This document shows positions 56,517 to 64,000 of a stretch of DNA of 64,000 nt, piece by piece. Under the pieces are notes generated by a model that searched no databases, was not told where the DNA came from, and was given only the letters and a program-made list of their open reading frames with translations. Each line of letters starts with the position of its first letter. Within the stretch, counting starts at the first letter, position 1. The DNA lies in contig JAGRPI010000013.1 in the NCBI GenBank assembly GCA_019449635.1, forward strand, positions 34,813 to 98,812, read 5' to 3'. The stretch is from Candidatus Ferrigenium bremense (GTDB taxonomy: Bacteria > Pseudomonadota > Gammaproteobacteria > Burkholderiales > Gallionellaceae). Both the position numbers and the translations under genes were made by a program.

Positions 56517-59500
56517 TCACGGCGCGGCTTTCTGATGCAGTGCCGCGAGCCGCCGGTAAGCATCCTCCAGGCGATCGTGAGCGGCGCCGGTGGCGGGCCA
56601 GTCGTTGTTGTTGGCCGCCTGCTCCAGCGCGGCGCACGCGGCGGCCAGTTCCAGCGCGCCGATGGCTGCGGCGGCAGACTTGATCCTGGTGGCGTTGCGG
56701 GCGACGGGTTTGAGTTCGCGTTTCTCGTAAGCGGCGCGAATCTCCGCGACCAGGGTTTCGCCGCTGGCGAAGAAGCTGTTCAAAAGCTCGCGGTGGAGTC
56801 GCGGGCTGTTGCCGGCCATCGCGGTGAGCACCTGCGCATCCCACACCGGCAGGTTCTCGGCTGCCGGCGCGGCCTTGCCGCCGGTTTTTCCATTGGGCGG
56901 TTCCGCGAAGCGTGCCTGCAGGTTGGCGAAATCCGCCTGCATCCCGGCCAGCAGCCGATGCCCTTCCGGCGCGTTGCCGCCGGATGCAATCTCCTCCAGC
57001 CGCATGCTGCGCTGCGCCAGCGCCAGCGCACCGACCATGCGGGAAGCGCCTTTGATGCGGTGCGCCTCGCGCGCCGCGGCGGCGAAGTCGCTGGCCGCCA
57101 TTGCCGCTTCCAGCGCCGCCAGATCGCGCTGGGTCTGGGCGATGAAGTCGCGCAGGATGGCCGCTTCATCTTCCGCCGAGCCGGCCAGTGCCATGAGCAC
57201 CGTCTGCTCCAGGATCACGGGAGCGGTGTTCGGCGCGGCAGAAAGTCGCCCGTTGGCCGCGGAGAACGGCAACCAGCGCGCCAGCGCCTGGCGCAGTGCC
57301 GCGAGCTCGGTGGGTTTCAGGAGCACGTCATCCATGCCCGCCGCATGGCAATGCCGCACTTCGTCCTGCAGCGCGGCGGCAGTCCAGGCGATGATGGGGA
57401 TATGCGGACGTCCCTCGCGGGACTCGATCTCGCGCACCGCGCGGCTGAGCTCGTAGCCGTCCATCCCGGGCATGTGGCAGTCGGCGAGAATCAGGCAATA
57501 GCGGCCATTTTTCCACTTGGCCAGGGCCTGGTTGCCATTCTCGGCCAGTTCCACCGGCAGCCCCAGCAGCCCAAGTTGGCGCGCGAGCAGGGTGCGGTTG
57601 ACGGGATGGTCGTCCACCGCCAGCACCGGCAAGCCGCCGGAGTCCAGCCCGGCCACCGCCTCCGCCGCAACCGGGTGTGCGGGCGCTGCCGCCTCGCTCG
57701 CTTCCGCAAACGGAAAGGTGAGCGTGGCGCTGAAAGCGCTGCCCTCGGCCAGCCGGCTTTCCACGGCGATCTCGCCGCCCATCATCTCGACCAGTTTCTT
57801 GCAGATGGACAACCCCAAGCCGGTGCCGCCGTAGCGCCGCGCCGTGCCGCTGTCGGCCTGGGTGTAACGTTCGAACAGACTTGCCAGCGCCTCGGGCGCG
57901 ATGCCCATGCCGGTGTCGCGCACGGTGAGGCGCACCGTGTCGCTGTCATCGGTCTGGTCGACGAGCTCGCCGCGAATCTCCACGTAGCCATCGGCGGTGA
58001 ATTTGAGAGCGTTGGACACGAAATTCTGCAAAATCTGCTTCACCCGCATGCCATCCAGCAGCAGCGCCTGACGGACGCGCGGATCCACGAAGGCCATGAG
58101 CGACAGCCCCTTGGCGCTGGCTGCGGAGAGATGGGCGTTGCGCACCGACTCGATCAGCTGGCGCAGATTTTCCGGCTGCGGGCTGAGTTGCAGCTTGCCG
58201 GCCTCGATCTTGGAGAAGTCGAGGACGTCGTCGATGATGCGCGCGAGCGACTTGCCCGATTCGCGCGCGATGATGAGTTCATGGCGCTGCTCGTCGGACA
58301 GCGCCGAGAAGGAGAGCAATTCCAGCATGCCGAGCAGCCCGGTGAGCGGGGTGCGGATCTCGTGGCTCATGGTGGCGAGGAAGTCCTGCTTGACCTGCAT
58401 CTCCTGTTGCAGCGCCTCGTTGGCGGCGGCCAGCTCGGCGGTGCGCTCGGAGACGCGGCGCGCGAGTTCCGCGCGCTCGCGCGTCAGCTCCAGATTGATT
58501 TCTTCCAACGCCCGCGCCGCTGCCACGCGGTTGCTTATATCGCGGATGTCGGTGATCACGACCGTACCGTCTTTCGTCTCCAGCGGCGCAAGCTCCACCT
58601 CCGCCGGGAAAACCCTGCCGTCCCTGGCACGGCCGAAAATTTCGACGCCGCGCGCGCCCATCGGCCGGCGGCTGGGGTGGGTAAAAAATTCCGTGCGCAG
58701 GCTGGCGTGTTTGACCCGTTTGTCATCCGGCAGCAGGATTTCCAGCGGCTGGCCGATGAGTTCGCCGCGCCCGTAGCCGAACAGGGTCTCGGCTGGCGAA
58801 TTGGCGCGCAGGATGCGGCCGGATTCGTTCACGATCAGCAGCCCGTCCGGCACGAAATCGAAGGTTTCCGCGAATTGGCCCTCCGCCCGCTGCCGTGCCG
58901 CCACCATGAGGGCGGCAATGAAATAGAACAACAAGGTGACGATGCAGCCGCCCGCAACCAGGATGGGCGGGAGCCACATTTCCGCAGCAGCGGCTTTGTA
59001 TTCCGGCAAGGCGGTGACCACCAGCGCCCACTCGCGGTCGCCGATCCTGAGCGGCAGCGTGCGTTGGAAGCGCGCTGGCGTACCGGCGCGGATCGATTGC
59101 GCCGCGCCGCTTTTCCCGTCGTGGACGAGCACCCGGCGCGCCACATCGCCCTGGGCGGCGGCTTCTGCGCCGTCGTAGATTTCGAGTTCGAGGCCGGCAA
59201 TGTTCTGCTGCTGCGTTGCCGTGCCGACCACCTCCGCCGGGCGGAACACCATGCTTACCGTGCCGGCAAACCCCTGCCCGCTGCGCTGCGGGATGGCGGC
59301 GATCAGCGCGTAGTGCGCCGCCCCGTTCATGCCGGAGAGGCGTTCGGAGACCACCAGTTGATGGGTCTTGCGGGTGCTGGCGATGGCGTCCTTGCGCTCG
59401 GGCACGGTAAGGAGATCAGAGCCCAGGAAGCGGCGGTTCTCGGCGAGCGGGTGGACGTATTCGACCGCGAGATACTCGTCCCGCTCTCCCGCCGGCCGGA

Positions 59501-59912
59501 TGGCGAAGCCGTCCGCCCCGCCCTGTGCGGCCAGCTCGCGCCTCACCCGCGCTTCATAGGCAGGGCGCGCGGCGGCGCTGACATGGCGCGCAAACCAGAA
59601 CTCCTCCACGCTGCGGTAACGCTCGGCCAGGCGCAACAGCTCCACGTAAGCGCGGAACTCGGCGCGGCTGACATCCTGAGTGCTGACAAACAGCCCCTGC
59701 AACCCGCGCAGCACCTCCTGATAAGTGTCGAAGCGCTGCTGGATCGCGGCGGCGGTGCGCTCGGCCTCATAGGCGAATTCGTCGCCGACATGGTCATCCA
59801 CCCAGCGGCTGGCGGCGAAACCGGCGCTGAGCGTCACCAGCACCCCCAGCGCCGCCACGGCGAGCGGCCAAGGATGCAGCAGGCTTGCGCGTTTTGTCTT
59901 GACCACTCCCAT
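56517..59912 (-). CDS. CHASE-PAS hybrid histidine kinase with receiver and two Hpt modules
   Basis: A 1131-residue membrane kinase. TM1, periplasmic CHASE domain (AAAIQQRFDTYQEVLRGLQG), TM2, PAS with PAC, coiled coil, HisKA (ATMSHEIRTPLTGLLGML), HATPase (GGTGLGLSICKKLV), receiver (CLILADCHMPGMDGYEL), Hpt 1 with the phospho-acceptor in EAHRIKGASRMVGA, and an Hpt-like second module reading ATRIKSAAAAIGA, in which the acceptor His is Thr. The ATG at 59912 (MGVVKTKRASLLHPW) has GAGGATGG upstream; a longer frame to 60050 has no clear start signal. The Hpt output and the following receiver-EAL gene suggest phosphorelay to c-di-GMP. Confidence 0.92.
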   Translation of the reverse strand: MGVVKTKRASLLHPWPLAVAALGVLVTLSAGFAASRWVDDHVGDEFAYEAERTAAAIQQRFDTYQEVLRGLQGLFVSTQDVSRAEFRAYVELLRLAERYRSVEEFWFARHVSAAARPAYEARVRRELAAQGGADGFAIRPAGERDEYLAVEYVHPLAENRRFLGSDLLTVPERKDAIASTRKTHQLVVSERLSGMNGAAHYALIAAIPQRSGQGFAGTVSMVFRPAEVVGTATQQQNIAGLELEIYDGAEAAAQGDVARRVLVHDGKSGAAQSIRAGTPARFQRTLPLRIGDREWALVVTALPEYKAAAAEMWLPPILVAGGCIVTLLFYFIAALMVAARQRAEGQFAETFDFVPDGLLIVNESGRILRANSPAETLFGYGRGELIGQPLEILLPDDKRVKHASLRTEFFTHPSRRPMGARGVEIFGRARDGRVFPAEVELAPLETKDGTVVITDIRDISNRVAAARALEEINLELTRERAELARRVSERTAELAAANEALQQEMQVKQDFLATMSHEIRTPLTGLLGMLELLSFSALSDEQRHELIIARESGKSLARIIDDVLDFSKIEAGKLQLSPQPENLRQLIESVRNAHLSAASAKGLSLMAFVDPRVRQALLLDGMRVKQILQNFVSNALKFTADGYVEIRGELVDQTDDSDTVRLTVRDTGMGIAPEALASLFERYTQADSGTARRYGGTGLGLSICKKLVEMMGGEIAVESRLAEGSAFSATLTFPFAEASEAAAPAHPVAAEAVAGLDSGGLPVLAVDDHPVNRTLLARQLGLLGLPVELAENGNQALAKWKNGRYCLILADCHMPGMDGYELSRAVREIESREGRPHIPIIAWTAAALQDEVRHCHAAGMDDVLLKPTELAALRQALARWLPFSAANGRLSAAPNTAPVILEQTVLMALAGSAEDEAAILRDFIAQTQRDLAALEAAMAASDFAAAAREAHRIKGASRMVGALALAQRSMRLEEIASGGNAPEGHRLLAGMQADFANLQARFAEPPNGKTGGKAAPAAENLPVWDAQVLTAMAGNSPRLHRELLNSFFASGETLVAEIRAAYEKRELKPVARNATRIKSAAAAIGALELAAACAALEQAANNNDWPATGAAHDRLEDAYRRLAALHQKAAP

Positions 59913-60169
59913 CCATCCTCGCTGTCCATGCCGAGATGTGAAATATACCCGTTTTCGCCAATAGTTCAATATGCCGATTACTTGGGCGCAATTCGGGCAA
60001 TTTGCGCATTTACCAAACCGGACGCTGCTCGCCTGTTGCCGCGCTCGCATTCATTTGACAGCCTGCACCGGGCGTCATAGCATTCGGCGGACGGCGCGCC
60101 AGACAATTAACGAGCCCATCCGGCTGCTCCGCATCGCAATCCCGCGCTCAACCCGGTGTCGACCGACAG

Positions 60170-61330
60170 ATGAACGTACCGACTACGCCACGCCACGCCA
60201 TAACGCAGGCAGCCGCAGATATCCGTCCCGGCGCGACGCCGCGCGAACTGCGCTGCGAGGGCGCATGGCTGTTGCGCTCGGCGGCGCAGACCGAGGCCCG
60301 CATCGAGGCATGCCTGGGAAGGTTCGCTCAGCCGGTCGAAGGCGAATTACTCATCGACGCACAAGCCGTCACCGCAATGGACACCTCGGGCGCATGGCTG
60401 CTGCATCGCATGCGGCGCGCTCTGGAAACCGGCGGGTGCACCGCGCGCTTCATCGGCTTGCGTCCGGAATTCGAGGCACTGCTGCGCCTGGTCGCCACGC
60501 GCACCACGGAGCCTGCCGTCGCACCGGCGCCCGTGCCCGGCATGCTGGTCCGCTTCGGTCGCAACGCATGGGAAGGCCTGCTTGGCGCGCTCGGGCTGCT
60601 GTCCTTCCTCGGCGCCAGCGCGACCGCGCTGATGCGCGGCCTGATGCAGCCGCGGCGCATCCGCTGGCGATCCATCCTGTACAACCTGCAGAGCGCCGGC
60701 GTCGCGGCGCTGCCGATCACCGGACTGCTCTCCTTCCTGCTCGGCATCGTCATCGCCTACCAGGGTGCGGAACAGTTGCGGCGCGTCGGCGCCAATATCT
60801 ACATCGCCGACCTGGTCGGCCTGTCGATGGTGCGCGAACTCTCGCCGCTGATCACCGCCATCATCGTCGCCGGCCGCTCCGGCTCGGCCTACGCGGCGCA
60901 GATCGGCACCATGAAGGTGACCGAGGAGGTCGACGCGCTGCGCACCATCGGCATCGGGCCGCTCGACCTGCTGGTGCTGCCCAAGGTGATTGCGCTGGTG
61001 ATCGCGCTGCCGCTGCTCACCCTCTACACCGACATCATGGGCGTGCTCGGCGGCATGGTCATGGCGCGCGCGCAGCTCGACGTCGGCTTCTCCACTTTTA
61101 TCGACCGCCTCGACGACGCGGTCAGCCTGACGTCGTTTCTCATCGGCATCGGCAAAGCCCCGGTGTTCGCGGTGATCATCGCGCTGGTCGGCTGCTACCA
61201 GGGATTCCAGGTGGACGGCAGCGCCGAGAGCGTCGGGCGCCAGACCACGACCAGCGTGGTGCAGTCGATCTTCCTGGTGATCCTGGTCGACGCGCTGTTC
61301 TCCATCGCCTTCAGCTGGCTGAAACTGTGA
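60170..61330 (+). CDS. MlaE-family lipid ABC transporter permease with N-terminal STAS-like domain
   Basis: A 386-residue permease. The N-terminal 110 residues look like a STAS/MlaB-type domain (GELLIDAQAVTAMDTSGAWLL). The MlaE part follows with GAEQLRRVGANIYIADLVG, SMVRELSPLITAIIVAGRSG and the EVDALRTIGIGP coupling segment. It forms the inner-membrane channel of an MCE lipid importer or exporter. The fusion replaces a separate MlaB. It heads the operon permease-ATPase-MCE protein-lipoprotein; the next start overlaps its stop. No clear ribosome site was seen before 60170. Confidence 0.92.
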   Translation: MNVPTTPRHAITQAAADIRPGATPRELRCEGAWLLRSAAQTEARIEACLGRFAQPVEGELLIDAQAVTAMDTSGAWLLHRMRRALETGGCTARFIGLRPEFEALLRLVATRTTEPAVAPAPVPGMLVRFGRNAWEGLLGALGLLSFLGASATALMRGLMQPRRIRWRSILYNLQSAGVAALPITGLLSFLLGIVIAYQGAEQLRRVGANIYIADLVGLSMVRELSPLITAIIVAGRSGSAYAAQIGTMKVTEEVDALRTIGIGPLDLLVLPKVIALVIALPLLTLYTDIMGVLGGMVMARAQLDVGFSTFIDRLDDAVSLTSFLIGIGKAPVFAVIIALVGCYQGFQVDGSAESVGRQTTTSVVQSIFLVILVDALFSIAFSWLKL

Positions 61331-62136
61331 GCCCCGCCGTGAACGCTGCTGCAGCAACCATCCCGGACAATATCGTCGAGGTCAGCGACCTGAACACCCG
61401 TTTCGGTGCCGCGGTGGTGCACCGCGACGTGAGCCTCTCGGTGCGCCGCGGCGAGATCTTCGCGCTGGTCGGCGGCAGCGGCTGCGGCAAATCGACCATG
61501 CTGCGCGAGATCATCCTGCTGCAGCCGCCGGTGTCGGGCTCGATCCGGGTGTTCGGCCAGGAAGTGCTCGGGCTCTCCGACGAACAGGCGCTGCCGCTCA
61601 GGCGCCGCTGGGGCATGATGTTCGAGCGCGGCGCGCTGTTCAGCTCGCTCACCGTGACGGAGAACGTCGCGATGGTACTCAGGGAGCACACCCGACTCGG
61701 GACGAAACTGATAGCCGAGATCGCCGCCCTCAAGATCGCCCTCACCGGCCTGCCGGCCGATGCCGGCGCGAAATACCCGAGTGAACTCTCCGGCGGCATG
61801 CGCAAGCGCGCGGCGCTGGCGCGCGCGCTGGCGCTGGATCCGGAACTGCTGTTCCTGGACGAGCCGACCGCCGGCCTCGACCCGCTGAGCGCCGCCGGCA
61901 TCGACGAACTGGTGCACCAGTTGCGCGATGCGCTCGGAATCACCATCATGATGGTCACCCACGACCTCGACCTGCTGTGGCGCGCCGCAGACCGCATCGC
62001 GGTGCTGGGTGAGGAACGCATCCTGGGCAAGGGCACGATGCAGGAACTGGCGCGCTCGGAACACCCGGTGATCCGGGAATACTTTTACGGCCCGCGCGGG
62101 CGCGGGGCACGGGAGCAGGCATGGAATCGAAAGTGA
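61327..62136 (+). CDS. MlaF-like lipid ABC transporter ATPase
   Basis: A 269-residue ABC ATPase. Walker A GGSGCGKST, Q-loop, signature LSGGMRKRAALARALALDP and Walker B LLFLDEPTAGLDP; the GGMRKR signature is typical of MlaF-type proteins. The start is GTG at 61327, overlapping the permease stop (GTGA), though GTG at 61339 is possible. It overlaps the following MCE gene by 16 bases. It powers lipid movement by the transporter. Confidence 0.95.
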   Translation: MSPAVNAAAATIPDNIVEVSDLNTRFGAAVVHRDVSLSVRRGEIFALVGGSGCGKSTMLREIILLQPPVSGSIRVFGQEVLGLSDEQALPLRRRWGMMFERGALFSSLTVTENVAMVLREHTRLGTKLIAEIAALKIALTGLPADAGAKYPSELSGGMRKRAALARALALDPELLFLDEPTAGLDPLSAAGIDELVHQLRDALGITIMMVTHDLDLLWRAADRIAVLGEERILGKGTMQELARSEHPVIREYFYGPRGRGAREQAWNRK

Positions 62137-62957
62137 ATTTTGCGGTGGTCGGGGCGTTCGTGCTGATACTCGGCGCGCTGCTGATCGGCGGCATACTGTG
62201 GCTCTCCAGCGGCAAGTCTTACCGCAAGGCCTATGACACTTACCTGGTCTATATGAGCGAATCGGTGTCCGGCCTGAGCCTGGATGCCCCGGTACGCTAT
62301 CGCGGCGTGCAGGTCGGCGGAGTGCGCCGCATCGCGCTCGCACCGGGCAACCCCGAGCAGGTGCAGCTCACCCTGGACATCGAACGCGGCACGCCGGTGA
62401 AACAGGACACCATCGCGACGCTGCGGGTGCAGGGGCTGACCGGCATCGCGCATGTCGAGCTTTCCGGCGACAGCCGCGATGCGCCTGCGCTGAAAGCCGC
62501 TCCCGGAGAAAAATACCCGGTGATCCGCACCGGGCCGTCGCTGATGCTGCGTCTGGATACCGCGGTCACCGCGCTGCTCACCAACCTCAACCGCAGCAGC
62601 GAGAGCATCAACGCGCTGCTGGACGAGCAAAACCGCATCGCGCTGCGCCGCACCCTGGCCAACCTGGAGCGCCTGTCGGGCACCCTCGCGCATGCCGAGC
62701 TGCCGCAACTGCTCAAGCGCATCCAGCGCAGTGCCGATGCCTTCGACCGGATGGCCAACGAAACCGCGCGTGCCGGCTCGAACACCGCGGGTGCCATCGA
62801 GAGCGTGCGCACCGAAGCCCTGCCCGAGGCACGCCAGGCGATCACCGAACTGCGCGAACTCAGCGCCTCGCTGCGCCGCTTCAGCGAGGCACTGGAGCGC
62901 AACCCCGGCATGCTGCTGCAGGGCCGGCCCGCCGTACCGCCCGGACCGGGCGAATGA
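62121..62957 (+). CDS. MlaD/MCE-domain protein
   Basis: A 278-residue MCE protein with one N-terminal helix (NFAVVGAFVLILGALLIGG) and one MCE domain (VSGLSLDAPVRYRGVQVGGV, with TPVKQDTIATLRVQGLTG). A long helical C-terminus follows, longer than E. coli MlaD (183 residues), possibly forming a tunnel or needle toward the outer membrane as in PqiB-like proteins. It overlaps the ATPase gene. It binds lipid in the periplasm as a hexameric ring. Confidence 0.94.
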   Translation: MESKVNFAVVGAFVLILGALLIGGILWLSSGKSYRKAYDTYLVYMSESVSGLSLDAPVRYRGVQVGGVRRIALAPGNPEQVQLTLDIERGTPVKQDTIATLRVQGLTGIAHVELSGDSRDAPALKAAPGEKYPVIRTGPSLMLRLDTAVTALLTNLNRSSESINALLDEQNRIALRRTLANLERLSGTLAHAELPQLLKRIQRSADAFDRMANETARAGSNTAGAIESVRTEALPEARQAITELRELSASLRRFSEALERNPGMLLQGRPAVPPGPGE

Positions 62958-62976
62958 TACTTAGACGGAGTTGCCA

Positions 62977-63654
62977 ATGAAATCGAATAACACTGCCTGG
63001 TACGCGCGGCGCGGCGCCTTCGCGCGGTTCGCAGAGGTTGCACCTACCTCAGCAACTCTCGCATCTGTTTTCGCGATGTCCTTGCTCGGCGGCTGTTCGG
63101 CACTGCTGCCATCCCCGCCCCCGCCGGATAATATCTATCTGCTCGAGGCCAGGATGGCTTCAGTACCGTATTCAGCACCAGCCCCGAAACGCGATCTCGT
63201 GCTTGCGGTCAGCATGCCGCGCGCGCGCGCCGGCTTCGATACCGCGCAGATGGTCTGGGTGCGCCAGGCGCACGGCCTCGAGGTGTACTCGCGCAACCGC
63301 TGGGCGGACACGCCGGCGCGCATGCTTGCGCCGCTGCTTGCCGAGGCGCTGGAGCGCTCCGGGACGTTCCACGCGGTGGTGCAGACACCTTCCGCAGTAT
63401 CGGCCACGCTGCGCCTCGACACGGAACTCATCCGGCTGCAGCAGGATTTCAGCGTGCGTCCGAGCCGGGTGCAGTTCACGCTCGGCGCGCAACTGGTCGA
63501 CATCGGCACGCGGCGGGTGATTGCCAGCGCGGAGTTCGACGAGACCGAGAATGCCGCGACCGAAGATGCCTATGGCGGCGTGCGCGCCGCCAACCTCGCG
63601 CTGGAGCGCCTGCTCGCCAGGCTCACCGCCTTCTGCGCCGAGCATGCGCCCTGA
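62977..63654 (+). CDS. ABC-type transport auxiliary lipoprotein (PqiC-like)
   Basis: A 225-residue lipoprotein. A long basic N-region precedes a hydrophobic stretch and lipobox LGGC (LASVFAMSLLGGCSALLPS); the mature part has the PqiC/DUF330-type block LVLAVSMPRARAGFDTAQMVWVR with RWADTPARMLAPLLAEAL, quoted in part. GGAG lies seven bases before the ATG at 62977. In PqiABC-like systems this lipoprotein docks the MCE tunnel at the outer membrane. It closes the operon, so no MlaC shuttle is needed; that differs from the classic Mla pathway. Confidence 0.9.
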   Translation: MKSNNTAWYARRGAFARFAEVAPTSATLASVFAMSLLGGCSALLPSPPPPDNIYLLEARMASVPYSAPAPKRDLVLAVSMPRARAGFDTAQMVWVRQAHGLEVYSRNRWADTPARMLAPLLAEALERSGTFHAVVQTPSAVSATLRLDTELIRLQQDFSVRPSRVQFTLGAQLVDIGTRRVIASAEFDETENAATEDAYGGVRAANLALERLLARLTAFCAEHAP

Positions 63655-63769
63655 CTGCGCGCCTCAGCAATCCCGGTCATTGCGCCAGGGAATATGCATG
63701 CCACCACGGGGTATTGTGAGCGGAGTCCGTTTGAACAACACGAGTGCTATAAACTTGCAAACCTTGGTT

Positions 63770-63794
63770 AGCCACAGATTTACACAGATAAAAC
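63770..63794. repeat. half copy of the ACGGATAAA repeat
   Basis: AGCCACAGATTTACACAGAT then AAAA matches the left arms at 13337 and 15069; the right arm is missing. It lies between the lipoprotein gene and the insertion sequence. Confidence 0.55.
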
Positions 63795-63876
63795 ATTGCG
63801 TTACGAGAAGGTGGCATTTCACCCAAACGGTCTTTGAAAGAACAGAGATAACCTATTGTTCATCAGTAGTGTCCGG

Positions 63877-63999
63877 TTAAAAATCGAACAAATTTAGTTG
63901 GTTAACAAATTCTGTCTGATCTTGAAATAGCCCACCTCCCGCAAGAGCTTGAGATAGTTGGGTTTTCTCAAAAACAGACACCGATAAAATCTGCAGCAA
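63877..63999 (-). CDS. IS4-like transposase, C-terminal fragment
   Basis: The last 40 codons of a gene running in from the right edge. The peptide ends LLQILSVSVFEKTQLSQAL ... QLNLFDF and stop; the NQLNLFDF ending is characteristic of IS4-group transposases. GTGTCCGGTTAAA just beyond the stop (63870-63882) resembles an insertion-sequence end, so the element border is probably near 63868. The other end and any target duplication are outside the window. Confidence 0.75.
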   Translation of the reverse strand: MLQILSVSVFEKTQLSQALAGGGLFQDQTEFVNQLNLFDF

Positions 64000-64000
64000 A

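Noticed and set aside
56244..60080. Very long open frame (about 1280 codons) antisense to the hybrid kinase
   Set aside because: The opposite strand encodes a complete multi-domain kinase with all motifs. The antisense product is rich in Arg, His, Gln and Gly with no domain pattern, typical of a shadow frame in high-GC DNA.
59971..61330. Plus-strand frame upstream of and in phase with the MlaF-like gene, giving a 721-codon fusion
   Set aside because: Its first 450 codons are in the wrong frame across the MlaE-like permease; only the part from GTG 61327 encodes the ATPase.

Overview
The window reads as chromosomal DNA of a high-GC betaproteobacterium. The alaA-hom-thrC order, the AddAB-like (not RecBCD) exonuclease, FdI-type FdxA, the MlaA/MCE lipid transporters and the load of short palindromic repeats suggest Nitrosomonadales, perhaps Gallionellaceae. 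That placement is inference from gene content and protein style, not from a marker gene. No rRNA, CRISPR array or replication origin was seen; there is one tRNA (Ser-UGA).

Layout. 0-5 kb: threonine/alanine metabolism on the minus strand (alaA, hom, thrC, start of a ZIP-like transporter), then an Mth938-like protein and a GIY-YIG nuclease gene bracketed by inverted repeats. 5-9.6 kb: MoxR ATPase, DUF58 protein and transglutaminase (TgpA type). 9.7-20.6 kb: housekeeping genes (queD, tRNA-Ser, Bax-inhibitor-like protein, HopJ-like protein, rlmD, an exonuclease), a YdbH/lipoprotein/YdbL operon, sodB, a Mut7-C protein, and a mutagenic polymerase with its own LexA-like repressor. 20.6-22.7 kb: a small insert (HicBA toxin-antitoxin and a secreted catalase-like peroxidase) bracketed by a duplicated 3' end of the downstream helicase gene. 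22.7-29.5 kb: AddA/AddB-like helicase-nucleases and fdxA. 29.7-31.9 kb: an unknown small protein, an orphan ParA and mlaA.

31.9-50.9 kb is the most remarkable part. It is a run of signalling genes on one strand: a membrane GGDEF-EAL protein, a receiver-GGDEF-EAL protein, a receiver-PAS-like protein, an HDOD protein, three tandem histidine kinases with almost identical catalytic halves, a receiver-HD-GYP protein that has lost its HD histidine, an MglA-like small GTPase, a fourth kinase, and a receiver fused to a PilB/GspE-type ATPase. Together they look like a c-di-GMP and phosphorelay circuit that controls a polar or pilus-type motor through an MglA-type switch.

51-64 kb: htpX, a MarR-controlled redox operon (CDGSH protein, cytochrome b561, two YceI proteins), a receiver-EAL protein, a CHASE-PAS hybrid kinase with two Hpt modules, an MCE lipid ABC transporter with its lipoprotein, and the end of an IS4-like transposase at the window edge.

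Many dispersed repeats are woven through the window. Several lie inside reading frames without breaking them (DUF58 gene, transglutaminase, addA, addB, yceI, GGDEF-EAL gene). Others form small inverted-repeat elements, one of which carries the GIY-YIG gene.
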